Counted from the stretch's first letter, positions 1 to 12,070 are shown. The stretch is 13,728 nucleotides of DNA from an uncultured bacterium (GCA_929200685.1 CAKNAO010000011.1:1-13728); one strand, 5' to 3'. The notes: generated from the letters alone by a model not told the origin. Made by a program: numbers and translations.

Positions 1-678
1 AAAGAAATAAATGTTAGTGTTTCAGCTATTAATAGATTTAGTAAAAAATTAGGTTTTCAAGGTTTTAAAGATTTAAAATCAATTATATTGTATCAACAAA
101 AAATATATAATAATTTAAAAGAAAATAATCCATTTTATAATGATGTTCAATTTTCTTTTAATGAAAGTAATAAAAAAATAAATATTAAAGAAATAGAGTT
201 TATAGTTCAAAAAATTATTGATAAAAAAAATATCTATTTTTATGGCGAATCTTTTACATACATTCTTGCTGAATATATATCAAGAAAATTCAATAAAATT
301 AATTATAAATCTAGAACTTACAATGTTGCAAGTGATTTATCAATTATCCTTCCACAAAAAAATGTAGTTCATATTTTTATTTCAAATTCTGGTAAAAATC
401 CTAATATTAAAAAAGCTTGTGAAAAAATACAACAAAAAAACCAAAATCAAATAATAATTTCTATTACTTCTTCTTCTAATTCTAATATTAAAAAAAATAG
501 TAATTCACATGTACATGGAAGTTTTTATTCTTCCATTGAACAAGATGAATTTGAACTTCCTTCTATTAGCCAATATATTACTCAATACATATTGGATATA
601 ATTTTTAATAATGTATATAAAAAAAATAAAACTATTCATTCTTTAAACATAAGCAATATTTCTAAAGAAAAAAAATAA
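1..678 (+). CDS. RpiR-family transcriptional regulator with SIS domain (5' end cut off)
   Basis: The frame is open from base 1, so the true start lies outside the window; 225 codons are visible. Residues 4-24 (NVSVSAINRFSKKLGF, then GFKDLK) match the recognition helix of RpiR-type helix-turn-helix regulators. A SIS (sugar isomerase) fold follows at about residues 65-205, with the strand and glycine loop YFYGES near 80-84 and ISNSGKNPNI near 127-136, which corresponds to the sugar-phosphate-binding SxSGxT loop. Family members bind a phosphosugar through SIS and control sugar catabolism genes. The TTG at 88 lies inside the HTH-to-linker region and is not the real start. The gene precedes tpiA, but a 81-base gap with its own promoter-like box separates them, so control of tpiA is only a guess. 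The C-terminus is lysine- and asparagine-rich. Confidence 0.85.
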   Translation, partial: KEINVSVSAINRFSKKLGFQGFKDLKSIILYQQKIYNNLKENNPFYNDVQFSFNESNKKINIKEIEFIVQKIIDKKNIYFYGESFTYILAEYISRKFNKINYKSRTYNVASDLSIILPQKNVVHIFISNSGKNPNIKKACEKIQQKNQNQIIISITSSSNSNIKKNSNSHVHGSFYSSIEQDEFELPSISQYITQYILDIIFNNVYKKNKTIHSLNISNISKEKK

Positions 679-722
679 AAAACAATTAAAAAATATCTTT
701 TAAAATTAATTAAAAATTAAAA

Positions 723-752
723 TGTTATAATTTTTCATAATTAATATAAGGA
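723..752 (+). promoter_or_regulatory. Extended -10 promoter and ribosome binding site of tpiA
   Basis: TGTTATAAT at 723-731 is a TGn-extended -10 box in the gap between the regulator and tpiA. No clear -35 hexamer is visible, as is common in mycoplasmas. AAGGA at 748-752 lies seven bases before the tpiA ATG and pairs with the anti-Shine-Dalgarno CCTCCTT at the 16S 3' end. The position of the promoter suggests it drives tpiA, gpmI and the membrane protein gene. Confidence 0.5.
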
Positions 753-759
753 AAAATAA

Positions 760-1494
760 ATGAAAAATAATTTATATATAATTGGTAATTGAAAAATGAA
801 TAAAAATCCAACTGAAACAAGAGAATTTATGAAAGAATTTAATAAACTTTATGAAGAAAACAAAAATAAAATTAATTCAAATATTTTTTATGGAATTGCA
901 GCTCCTGCTACAAATCTTGCAATGTTAAAAATAACTTCTAATGATTGTTTGGTAGTTGCTCAAAATGTTAATGAAAATGAAAGCGGATCTCATACTGGTG
1001 AAATTTCAATAAATATGGTTAAATCTGTTGGTGCTGGAGCAGTTATTTTAGGTCATTCTGAAAGAAGAAAAATGTACAATGAAACTTCTCAAAAAGTTTC
1101 TCAAAAAGCTCAAAAGGTGATTGAAGCTGGTTTAATTCCTATTATTGCTTTTGGTGAAACTTTTGAAGAATATAAAATGGGAAAAACTAAAGAAGTAATT
1201 AAAAAAATGATCAAAGAATCTACAAAAGGCGTTAATCTTTTACAAGTTATTTTGGCTTATGAACCAGTTTGAGCTATTGGAACTGGAAAAACACCTTCTT
1301 TAAAAGAAATTCAAAAAATTTGTGCTTATATTAGAAGTATTACAAATCCTAATGTAATAATTCAATATGGAGGTTCAGTAAAACCTAAAAATATTGGAAA
1401 ATTAATGAATCAAAAAGATATAAATGGAGCCCTTGTAGGAGGTGCTTCACTTGATCCTAAAATATTTATAAAATTACTTACATTAAATAAATAA
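760..1494 (+). CDS. tpiA: Triosephosphate isomerase
   Basis: Interconverts dihydroxyacetone phosphate and glyceraldehyde 3-phosphate in cytoplasmic glycolysis. The product is 244 aa, normal for the family. The GNWKMN motif at residues 9-14 holds the catalytic Lys12; LGHSERR holds the electrophile His99; AYEPVWAIGTGKTP holds the catalytic base Glu168 and the phosphate-closing loop 6. QYGGSVKP and GALVGGASL near the C-terminus are the remaining phosphate-binding elements. Two tryptophans, in GNWKMN and EPVWAI, are encoded by TGA, so the standard code would split the gene. The ATG at 760 gives the full N-terminal strand and has AAGGA seven bases upstream; the internal ATG at 796 would lose the catalytic lysine. 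gpmI follows after 18 bases, consistent with a glycolytic operon. Confidence 0.97.
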
Positions 1495-1512
1495 TTATTG
1501 AAAGGAAAAAAA

Positions 1513-3024
1513 ATGAAAAAACCAATTGTTTTATGTATTATTGATGGTCTTGGTTTAAGAAAAAACATTCAAGGCAATGCTTATGCTCAAGCTGAAACTC
1601 CTTTTCTTGATAAAATGCTTGTTGAATATCCAAATTCCATTTTAAAAGCATCAGGTAATGCTGTTGGATTACCAGAAGGACAAATTGGTAATTCAGAAGT
1701 TGGACATTTAAATATTGGAGCTGGTGAAATAGTTTATACTGGATTATCATTAATACAAAAATCTATTGATGATGGAACATTTATTGAAAATAAAGCATTT
1801 TTAAAATCAATTAAATTTGCTCAAAAAAATAATGGTACAATTCAAATTGCTGGTCTTTTATCCAATGGTGGAGTTCATTCATTAGAAAATCATTTATTTA
1901 TTTTATTAGAAGGACTTTATAAAAAAGGTGTGAAAAAGGTAACTATTCATGTTTTTGCAGATGGAAGAGATGTTAAACCAAGAAGTATTAAAAAATCACT
2001 TGAAAAATTAATAAAACTTCTTCATAAATATAATTATCATTTAGGTTCAATTGGTGGAAGATTATATGGAATGGATAGAGATAAAAATTTTGATAAAACT
2101 GAATTAGCTTTTGATGCTGTTCAAGGTAAAAGTTTAAATACTTTTGATAATGTATTTTCATATTTAAAAGATCAATATGAAAACAAAAATAATAATGATG
2201 AATTTTTAGATTTAGCAATTAATTCTTCAAATAAAGTTAATTTTTTTAAAGAAGGAGATTCTTTTATTTTTTTTAATTTTAGACCTGATAGAGCAAGACA
2301 ACTTTCGCATTTAATAATTGGTTCAAATGAATATGATTATGTTCCAAAAAATAAAATTAATAATACTATTCTTATAACGATGATGAAATATGAAGGCATT
2401 GATAATGCTTTGGTTGCTTTTGATTCTCAAAAAATTCAAAATACTATTGGGAGTGTTATTTCAAATTTAGGGTTAAAACAACTTAGAATTGCAGAAACTC
2501 AAAAATATGCTCATGTTACTTTTTTTATGGATGGTGGTAAAAATATAATTTATCCTAATTCAAGAAGAATAATGATTGATTCAATTAAAGTTGATAATTT
2601 TATTAATGCCCCATTAATGTCGGCAAGCAAAATTACCAATAAACTAATTAAAGTTTTAAATTTTTATGATTTTGTTATAATTAATTATGCAAATCCTGAT
2701 ATGGTTGGACATACTGGAAATATTGAAGCAACAAAAATTGCTATTTCACATCTTGATAAAGAATTAGCAAAATTAAAAATATATATTGATAAAATTGGTG
2801 GAACTTTGTTTATTACTTCTGATCATGGAAATGCGGAAATAACTGAAGATAAAGATGGTAATCCAGCAACAAAACATACAACATCAGATGTTTTTTTAAT
2901 TAGTAGTGATAAAAACATTGAATTAAAAAATGGTTCTCTTGCTAATGTAACACCTACTTTACTTGAATATATGAAAATAGAAAAACCAAATTCTATGATT
3001 GCTCAATCTCTTTTAAAAAAATAA
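1513..3024 (+). CDS. gpmI: 2,3-bisphosphoglycerate-independent phosphoglycerate mutase
   Basis: Converts 3-phosphoglycerate to 2-phosphoglycerate through a phosphoserine intermediate and a two-metal centre; acts in cytoplasmic glycolysis. The product is 503 aa, typical for GpmI. IIDGLGL carries metal ligand Asp11, and GQIGNSEVGHLNIGAG carries the nucleophile Ser61. HVFADGRDVKPRS, GRLYGMDRDKNFDKTE and FFNFRPDRARQLS form the substrate-binding phosphotransferase part. NPDMVGHTGN, TSDHGNAE and KHTTSDV supply the remaining metal ligands of the alkaline-phosphatase-like domain. The ATG at 1513 is preferred over the upstream TTG at 1498 because AAAGGA (1501-1506) sits six bases before it. The gene has no tryptophan codon. 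It lies between tpiA and the ZIP-like gene, with short gaps on both sides. Confidence 0.97.
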   Translation: MKKPIVLCIIDGLGLRKNIQGNAYAQAETPFLDKMLVEYPNSILKASGNAVGLPEGQIGNSEVGHLNIGAGEIVYTGLSLIQKSIDDGTFIENKAFLKSIKFAQKNNGTIQIAGLLSNGGVHSLENHLFILLEGLYKKGVKKVTIHVFADGRDVKPRSIKKSLEKLIKLLHKYNYHLGSIGGRLYGMDRDKNFDKTELAFDAVQGKSLNTFDNVFSYLKDQYENKNNNDEFLDLAINSSNKVNFFKEGDSFIFFNFRPDRARQLSHLIIGSNEYDYVPKNKINNTILITMMKYEGIDNALVAFDSQKIQNTIGSVISNLGLKQLRIAETQKYAHVTFFMDGGKNIIYPNSRRIMIDSIKVDNFINAPLMSASKITNKLIKVLNFYDFVIINYANPDMVGHTGNIEATKIAISHLDKELAKLKIYIDKIGGTLFITSDHGNAEITEDKDGNPATKHTTSDVFLISSDKNIELKNGSLANVTPTLLEYMKIEKPNSMIAQSLLKK

Positions 3025-3037
3025 AAGGAAATTAAAA

Positions 3038-3955
3038 ATGGAATGATTAAAAAAATATGATATTTTTCTTCAAAGTTTAATATTATCTTCAATAATAATT
3101 TTAATTTTATCAATTGTATTGATTTTTTTATATTTATTTAACATTAAAACTTCAAAAAATAATATTAAATATGTTTATGCTTTTTCTTCAGGTTTTATGA
3201 TTGTAACTGCTATTGTTGGTCAATGAGTTTCAGCAAGAACAATGCTTATTAATCATAATCATAATGAAGAAATTTTAAAAACATTAATTTATATGACTAT
3301 TTTTGCTTTTTCTATAATTATTGGTTCAATTTTTGCTTTTTTAATTAAAAGATATTCCTCAAAAATAGAACACACTCATCTAATTAATAATGAAAAACAT
3401 ATTGAAGGTCATAAACATGCTCAAATTCATACTCATTTATTAGATACAAAAGATGAAAAAATTATTGAATTTAAAAAAAATAAAAATACTTTAATTTATA
3501 TGATTTTAACCCATAGACTTCCAGCCGGACTTATTCTTGGGATATTACTTGTTAATTTTAATTATAGAGGAACAGAATTTGCTTTATCAGTGTTGATAAC
3601 ATTTATTTTTCATATAGTTCCTGAAATTGTAATTATTTATTTTGCAAAAATTGAAAATAATCAAAATAAAAAACAAGCTTTTATATTTACATTTTTTACT
3701 AAATTATTAATAATACCTTTTATTTTTATAGGAGTATTATTAACTAAATATGTAAATATTAAATCAGAAATTATGTTTTGAATTATTCCAATGTTACTTA
3801 TTATTTCAGGTGTTGTTATGATTTGAGGTTCAACATTTGAACTTGGACCAATATTTATTCATATTTTTGAAGACAAACAAACATATAGAGTTATATTTGC
3901 TTTTATTATTGGATTATCAATTTCAATGATTATTCAATTTATTCATTTTCATTAA
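3038..3955 (+). CDS. ZIP-like polytopic membrane protein with histidine-rich loop (putative metal transporter)
   Basis: The product is 305 aa with about eight hydrophobic segments, near residues 9-34, 45-65, 80-103, 151-172, 181-202, 215-237, 246-265 and 285-303. A loop between segments 3 and 4 (about residues 110-134) is packed with histidines (EHTHL, EGHKHAQIHTHLL), as in the cytosolic loop of ZIP (SLC39) zinc and iron carriers. Segment 4 contains HRLPAG at 159-164 and segment 5 contains FHIVPE near 191-196, resembling the paired HxxPxG and HxxPE metal sites of ZIP proteins. Family assignment is by these motifs and topology only; the metal and direction are inferred. Four TGA codons encode Trp. 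The ATG at 3038 follows AAAAGGA by eight bases and only 13 bases separate it from gpmI, so it is probably cotranscribed with the glycolytic genes. An alternative is an unrelated mycoplasma membrane protein. Confidence 0.7.
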
Positions 3956-3963
3956 AAAAGTAA

Positions 3964-3978
3964 TATAATTATTTTATT
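3964..3978 (+). promoter_or_regulatory. TATAAT box directly before a GTG start (leaderless-type promoter)
   Basis: TATAAT at 3964-3969 matches the -10 consensus exactly. The GTG at 3979 begins nine bases after it, which is where transcription would normally start, and no Shine-Dalgarno sequence lies between. In such A+T-rich DNA a chance match is possible. Confidence 0.35.
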
Positions 3979-4215
3979 GTGAAATTTTCAAGTTATCATA
4001 ATAAAATTCAAAGATGAATTAAAGATGGAAATTTAATTAACTATAAAATTGATTATAAAAAAATCCCTATTATTTATGATAAACATAAAAAAAATTATAA
4101 AGGCAAAAAAGTTTTATCAAAAGTATTAATTTTAAATTTTCCATGAAAAAAATTTTTTATTAGAGAAAAATATATTGATGAATATTTAGAATTTATTAAA
4201 AATCAAAATTTTTAA
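3979..4215 (+). CDS. Small basic protein of unknown function (78 aa)
   Basis: I do not recognise a family. The frame is bounded upstream by a stop at 3961, so GTG at 3979 is the best available start; it would encode 78 residues. The product is lysine- and aromatic-rich, with no membrane segment or signal peptide. Visible stretches include NKIQRWIKDGNL and LNFPWKKFFIREKYIDEYLEF, which read like folded protein rather than noise. Both tryptophans are TGA. There is no ribosome binding site. A hairpin, TTTTATTGTGA (3972-3982) with TCATAATAAAA (3996-4006), covers the start codon. It lies between the ZIP-like gene and yqeG, all on one strand. Coding is supported by frame length, orientation and composition, not by homology. 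Confidence 0.55.
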
Positions 4216-4229
4216 TTTTGTTTTTTATT

Positions 4230-4241
4230 TATAATTAAAAT
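4230..4241 (+). promoter_or_regulatory. TATAAT box six bases before the yqeG GTG start
   Basis: TATAAT at 4230-4235 is a perfect -10 hexamer. The GTG at 4242 lies where the first transcribed base is expected, and no Shine-Dalgarno sequence precedes it, so the mRNA may be leaderless. A second box, TGTGATAAT, overlaps the start codon itself (4241-4249) and complicates the reading. Confidence 0.35.
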
Positions 4242-4829
4242 GTGATAATTAATGAAAAAAAGGGATTACTTTCAAATTTTTTCAAACCTTCTATTTATGT
4301 TAGAACATTCAAAGATATTAATGTTAATAGATTAAAAAATCATGGAATTAAATTAATGATTTGTGATCTTGACAATACTTTAGTTCCTCATTATACTAAA
4401 TTTCCAAATAAAGATGTTCATGAATTTATTAATAAAGTTCAAAATAGTGGAATTGAATTTGTTTTAATGTCTAATAATATTAAAAAAAGAGTTAGTATTT
4501 TTGCCAAAAAAGCAGGAATTACTAAATTCATTTGAAATGCTCAAAAACCTTTTAAAACAAAAGTAAAAAAAATTATAGAATCTAGAAATGAACTTGAATC
4601 TTCAGAGATTATTTTTGTTGGAGATCAAATAATTATGGATATTTTAATAGCTAATCGCTTTAAATGTGAATCAATATTAGTTCAACCTCTTGTTTCAACT
4701 GATTATAAAATGTCAAGTTTTAATCTTTTTTTAGAAAATAGAATTTACAAAAATCTTGAGAAAAAAAACATTCTTAAAAAAGGAAATTTTTCTAAAGGAA
4801 AGATTGGTGAATATTTTGAATTACTTTAA
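4242..4829 (+). CDS. yqeG: YqeG-family HAD phosphatase (HAD superfamily, subfamily IIIA)
   Basis: The product is 195 aa. MICDLDNTLVPH near residues 39-50 is HAD motif I, with nucleophile Asp42 and acid/base Asp44. VLMSNN is motif II, NAQKPFKTK supplies the conserved lysine, and VGDQIIMDI is motif IV for Mg2+ binding. The order and the GDQ motif match the YqeG family of Firmicutes and Mollicutes, whose physiological substrate is not settled. The N-terminal LLSNFFKPSIYVRTF resembles the family's short lead-in, so the GTG at 4242 is a sensible start; an in-frame stop at 4236 rules out a longer one. One Trp is TGA. The 3' end overlaps cinA by 23 bases, implying cotranscription and translational coupling. 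Confidence 0.88.
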
Positions 4830-5226
4830 ATTAAAAAATAAAACATTAGGTTCTGTTGAATCATTTACGGGTGGGCTTTTTGCGAAAACTATTACTTCAA
4901 AACCTGGTGCTTCTTTATTTTATAAAGGTTCTTTAATTACTTATTCAAATGAAGTTAAAGAAACTTTTGGAATTTCAACTATTAATGGAACCATCAATAA
5001 AAAAACTGCTTTATTAATGGCAAAAAAAGGTAAAAAAATACTTAAAGTTGATGTTTGTGTTTCTTTTACTGGTAATGCTGGACCAAAAACTTTGGATGAT
5101 AAACCAATAGGAATTGTCTATATTGCAATTAATAAAAAAGTTTATGAATTAAAATTTAAAGGAACAAGAAAAAAAATAAGAGAAAAGGCAGTTAAATTTG
5201 CAATTAAAAAATTAAATAAACTTTAA
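4807..5226 (+). CDS. cinA: CinA C-terminal domain protein (PncC-type nicotinamide-nucleotide amidase)
   Basis: The product is 139 aa and consists only of the CinA C-terminal domain; the molybdopterin-binding-like N-terminal domain of full CinA is absent. GSVESFTGGLFAKTI matches the family motif (A/V)ESCTGG with Phe in place of Cys. GASLFYKGSLITYSNEVKE and SFTGNAGP...DKPIGIVYIAI match the rest of the fold, but the usual GPGGGT loop is altered to GPKTL. The family deamidates NMN to nicotinate mononucleotide; activity here is inferred. GTG at 4807 is preferred because AAAGGA (4794-4799) lies seven bases before it; TTG at 4804 and 4816 are alternatives. It overlaps yqeG by 23 bases and is followed by recA after 30 bases, the conserved cinA-recA order. 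Confidence 0.85.
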   Translation: MNILNYFKLKNKTLGSVESFTGGLFAKTITSKPGASLFYKGSLITYSNEVKETFGISTINGTINKKTALLMAKKGKKILKVDVCVSFTGNAGPKTLDDKPIGIVYIAINKKVYELKFKGTRKKIREKAVKFAIKKLNKL

Positions 5227-5256
5227 TTTTTTATACATTTATATTTGAGGTAAAAA

Positions 5257-6234
5257 ATGCAAATACCAAAAATTGAAGATGCAATAAATAAAATAGAAAC
5301 AAAATTTGGAAAAGAATCAATAATGATTCTTGGTTCTAATAAAAAATTTAAGATAGAAACTTTTTCTTCAGGATCATTAATAATAGATGAAATTTTAGGA
5401 ATTGGTGGTTATCCTAAAGGAAGAATTATTGAAATTTATGGACCAGAATCTTCTGGAAAAACAACAGTTAGTTTACATGCTATTTCAGAAATTCAAAAAA
5501 ATGGTGGAATTGCTGCCTTTATTGATGCAGAAAATTCAATAGACCCAAATTATGCAAAAAAACTTGGAGTTGATATAAAAAATTTAATTTTATCTCAACC
5601 AAATTCTGGTGAACAAGCTCTTGAAATTGTTGATACACTTGTTAAAACAGGAGTAATTGATTTAATTATTGTAGATTCAGTTGCTGCTTTAGTTCCAGAG
5701 GCAGAACTTAATGGAGAAATGAATGAACAAATTATTGGAGCTCAAGCAAGATTAATGTCAAAAGCTTTGAGAAAAATAACTTCTTCATTAAATAAAACAA
5801 AAACAACTATTATTTTTATTAATCAAGTAAGAGAAAAAATAGGATTAATTTTTGGAAATCCAGAAGTAACACCTGGTGGAAGAGCACTTAAATTTTCTGC
5901 TTCAATAAGAATGGAAGTTAGAAGAATTTCTTCTATTAAAGTTGGTCAAGATATTTCAGGCAATAATATTAGAATTAAAATTGTTAAAAACAAATTATCA
6001 GCACCATTTAAAGTTGGTATGACTGAAATTATTTTTTCTGAGGGAATTTCTAAAGAAAGTGAATTAATTGAACTTGCAGAAAAAGAAAAAATAATTTCAA
6101 AAAATGGAGCATGATATAAATATAAAAACAAAAATATTTCACAAGGAAAAATTAAATTTAAAAAATTGCTTAAAGAAGATAAAAAACTTTTTAAAGAAAT
6201 TAGTCAAAAATTATTTGAAAAATTTAAAAAATAA
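5257..6234 (+). CDS. recA: RecA recombinase
   Basis: ATP-dependent DNA strand exchange protein for homologous recombination and repair. The product is 325 aa, slightly short of the 340-350 aa norm because of a compact C-terminus. Walker A GPESSGKTT is at residues 62-70, Walker B LIIVD at 136-140, loop L1 around GEMNEQIIGAQARLMSKALRK, and loop L2 in INQVREKIGLIFGNPEVTPGGRALKF. The end, NGAWYKYKNKNISQGK, is the standard RecA tail and its Trp is TGA at 6112-6114; the standard code would lose about 40 residues. ATG at 5257 has GAGG at 5247-5250. The substitution AENSIDPNYA for the usual AEHALDP is mild. It sits between cinA and ymdB as in Bacillus, but without rny. I see no obvious LexA-type operator. 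Confidence 0.97.
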
Positions 6235-6278
6235 TATTTTATATTTATAATTTCTTTAAAACAAGAAAGAGAAAATAA

Positions 6279-7064
6279 ATGAAAATATTATTTATAGGTG
6301 ATATATTTGGTGAACCCGGAATAATTGGTTTAGAAAAATATTTACCAAAATTTATAGATTCTAATAAAATAGATTTTGTAATTGCACAAGGTGAAAACAT
6401 TTCAGAAAGAAAAGGACTTATAAAAAAAGATTATATAAGACTTAAAAAAGCTGGTATTAATGTTTTTACAATGGGTAATCATGTTTGAGCAAAAAATAAA
6501 ATTAGTGAAATAATTAAAAATAACGACATTATTAGACCGCATAATGTTAATAATGTTTATGCAGGAAAAGGAACAAATATTTTTAAAGTAAAAGATAAAA
6601 ATATTAGAATTACTTCTTTTTTAGGTCGTGAGTTTAATTCTTTGAGAACTGGTTGAAAACAAGAAATTGCAAATAATTTTTTTGATGCATTTGATAAAAT
6701 TGAAAAACAAAATATAGCAGATTATCATATTATAGATTTTCATGGAGAAGCTACAAGTGAAAAAAATGTTTTTGGACTTTATGTTGATGGAAAAGTTACA
6801 GCAGTTCTTGGAACTCATACTCATGTTCAAACTTCAGATGCACGTATTCTTCCAAAAGGAACAGCATATATTACAGATGTTGGTTTTACAGGCCCAATCA
6901 ATTCAGCAATAGGAGCTGACTATAAAAATGTATATAGAAAAATGAGATATAATGAATTTGTTAAATTTAAAGTTTCAAAAAATTCTGTTGAAATGAATGC
7001 TGTAATTATAAAAATAAATAAAAATGGCAATGAAATTAAAACAATCAAAAAAGATTTAAGATAA
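6279..7064 (+). CDS. ymdB: YmdB-family metallophosphoesterase
   Basis: The product is 261 aa, matching the B. subtilis protein (about 264 aa). Family members are dinuclear-metal phosphodiesterases that act on 2',3'-cyclic nucleotides and affect RNA turnover and biofilm behaviour. The metal-site residues are all visible: GDIFGEPG (Asp8), QGENIS (Glu39, Asn40), MGNHVW (Asn67, His68), DFHGEAT (His155) and GTHTHVQT (His180, His182). TDVGFTGP and YKNVYRKM follow as in the family. Two Trp codons are TGA (6486 and the one in RTGWKQE). The start ATG at 6279 gives the canonical MKILFIGD; the ribosome binding site is weak (GAAAGAGA). A 44-base gap follows recA. In Bacillus rny lies between recA and ymdB; here the two are adjacent. 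Confidence 0.94.
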
Positions 7065-7079
7065 TTTTTTGTTTTTTAT

Positions 7080-7141
7080 TCTTTTTTGTTAAAATAAAAA
7101 GGCACAATAATATTTTTGTAATATATTTAATGGTGCAATTA
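7080..7141 (+). promoter_or_regulatory. Probable rRNA operon promoter region
   Basis: TGTTAAAAT at 7087-7095 is a TGn-extended -10 box identical to the one before rpsP. Transcription would then start near 7102 and give a leader of about 80 bases before mature 16S. A second candidate, TAATAT at 7108-7113, lies a little further on, so the exact start is uncertain. No standard -35 hexamer stands out. Confidence 0.4.
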
Positions 7142-7183
7142 TAGTTCTTTGAAAACTGGATATATATAAATCATGAATGTCAA
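7142..7183 (+). promoter_or_regulatory. rRNA leader: boxA and 5' arm of the 16S processing stem
   Basis: TAGTTCTTTGAAAACTG (7142-7158) contains the Firmicutes-type rRNA boxA (GTTCTTTGAAAACT), where Nus factors assemble to prevent premature termination. The same bases pair with the 16S trailer: AAAACTG (7152-7158) with CAGTTTT (8826-8832), ATATATAT (7160-7167) with 8817-8824, and TCATGAA (7171-7177) with TTCATGA (8794-8800). This is the long stem that RNase III would cut to free pre-16S. AATGTCAA (7176-7183) abuts the expected mature 5' end. Confidence 0.8.
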
Positions 7184-8702
<1,519 letters not shown>

Positions 8703-9080
8703 CGGAGTACATTTTATTCTAATTGAATAATAAAATAGTCATTTTAAAATCTTATTAAAATAGTTTTTATTTTAAAACATAATTAATAAGTAGTTCATGA
8801 GATTAGACTAAAATCAATATATATTCAGTTTTGAGAGTTCTATACTCTCAAATAGTTCTTTGAAAACTGAATAATAACATTAAAATTAATGAAAAGACAT
8901 TATTTTATTCCTAAAAAAATAAAAAAAGATCTTTTCGTCTAAAAATAATGTTCATGACCATAGATATACTCGTTAATAAAATTAATTTTATTAACAAATT
9001 TTTTACTAAATTATAAAGTAATAAAAATTACTCATATTTAATATGATAGATCAATAAATTAAAAATTGTAAAATGTCAAA
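8703..9080 (+). other. 16S-23S internal transcribed spacer, without tRNA genes
   Basis: 378 bases, A+T rich, with no tRNA cloverleaf. Near its start is an imperfect direct repeat, AAAATAGTCATTTTAAAAT (8732-8750) and AAAATAGT...TTTTAAAAC (8757-8778). The 16S trailer arm (8794-8842) follows, then a perfect 8-bp hairpin TTGAGAGT/ACTCTCAA (8831-8838 with 8844-8851), and then the second boxA at 8853. A further inverted pair, ACATTATTTT near 8887-8896 with AAAATAATGTT near 8942-8952, could form a spacer stem. AATGTCAA (9072-9079) ends just before mature 23S. The lack of spacer tRNAs is usual in mycoplasmas. Confidence 0.85.
8853..8877 (+). promoter_or_regulatory. Second boxA and 5' arm of the 23S processing stem
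   Basis: TAGTTCTTTGAAAACTG (8853-8869) is identical over 17 bases to the leader boxA at 7142-7158. The continuation ACTGAATAATAA (8866-8877) pairs perfectly with TTATTATTCAGT (11992-12003) after 23S, forming the stem that brackets pre-23S. Spacer boxA copies before 23S are known in bacterial rRNA operons. Confidence 0.8.
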
Positions 9081-11967
<2,887 letters not shown>

Positions 11968-11989
11968 AAAATATTTATGATTAAGAACA

Positions 11990-12014
11990 ATTTATTATTC
12001 AGTTTTGAGAGAAT
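11990..12014 (+). promoter_or_regulatory. 3' arm of the 23S processing stem
   Basis: TTATTATTCAGTTTTGAGAG (11992-12011) is complementary to the spacer segment ending in ACTGAATAATAA (8866-8877). The CAGTTTTGAGAG part repeats exactly the 16S trailer (8826-8837). No 5S rRNA gene follows in the 150 bases before rpsP. Confidence 0.75.
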
Positions 12015-12032
12015 TATTATTTTTTTGTTTTT

Positions 12033-12070
12033 AAGTGTAAAGTAAAAATGCTTTACATTTTTTATTTTTT
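12033..12070 (+). terminator. Intrinsic terminator of the rRNA operon
   Basis: AAGTGTAAAG (12033-12042) and CTTTACATTT (12051-12060) form a 10-bp stem with one G-U pair and an eight-base loop. TTTTTTATTTTTT follows directly. Its place after the 23S trailer fits the end of the rRNA transcript. Confidence 0.75.

Noticed and set aside
679..722. A terminator after the RpiR-family gene
   Set aside because: The stretch is A+T rich with short TTAATTAA-type symmetry but no G-C-containing stem followed by a T-run.
1538..2218. Two open frames on the minus strand (1538-1750 and 1988-2218)
   Set aside because: They lie wholly inside gpmI, which has clear family motifs throughout; the translated sequences look like antisense shadow and have no ribosome binding site.
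4241..4249. TGTGATAAT as the -10 box for yqeG
   Set aside because: It overlaps the only sensible start codon; transcription from it would begin after the start and leave no in-frame ATG before the catalytic motif.
1270..6488. In-frame TGA codons that would suggest broken genes in tpiA, the ZIP-like gene, yqeG, recA and ymdB
   Set aside because: Each TGA falls at a position where the family has or tolerates Trp and the homology continues in the same frame, so this is genetic code 4 and not pseudogene decay.
5946..6830. Minus-strand open frames inside recA and ymdB (5946-6131, 6621-6830)
   Set aside because: Both sit under well-supported genes and show no protein-like composition.
8703..9080. 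Possible tRNA genes in the rRNA spacer
   Set aside because: No T-loop (GGTTCAAATC-like) or matching acceptor stem was seen; the spacer is A+T-rich with processing stems only.
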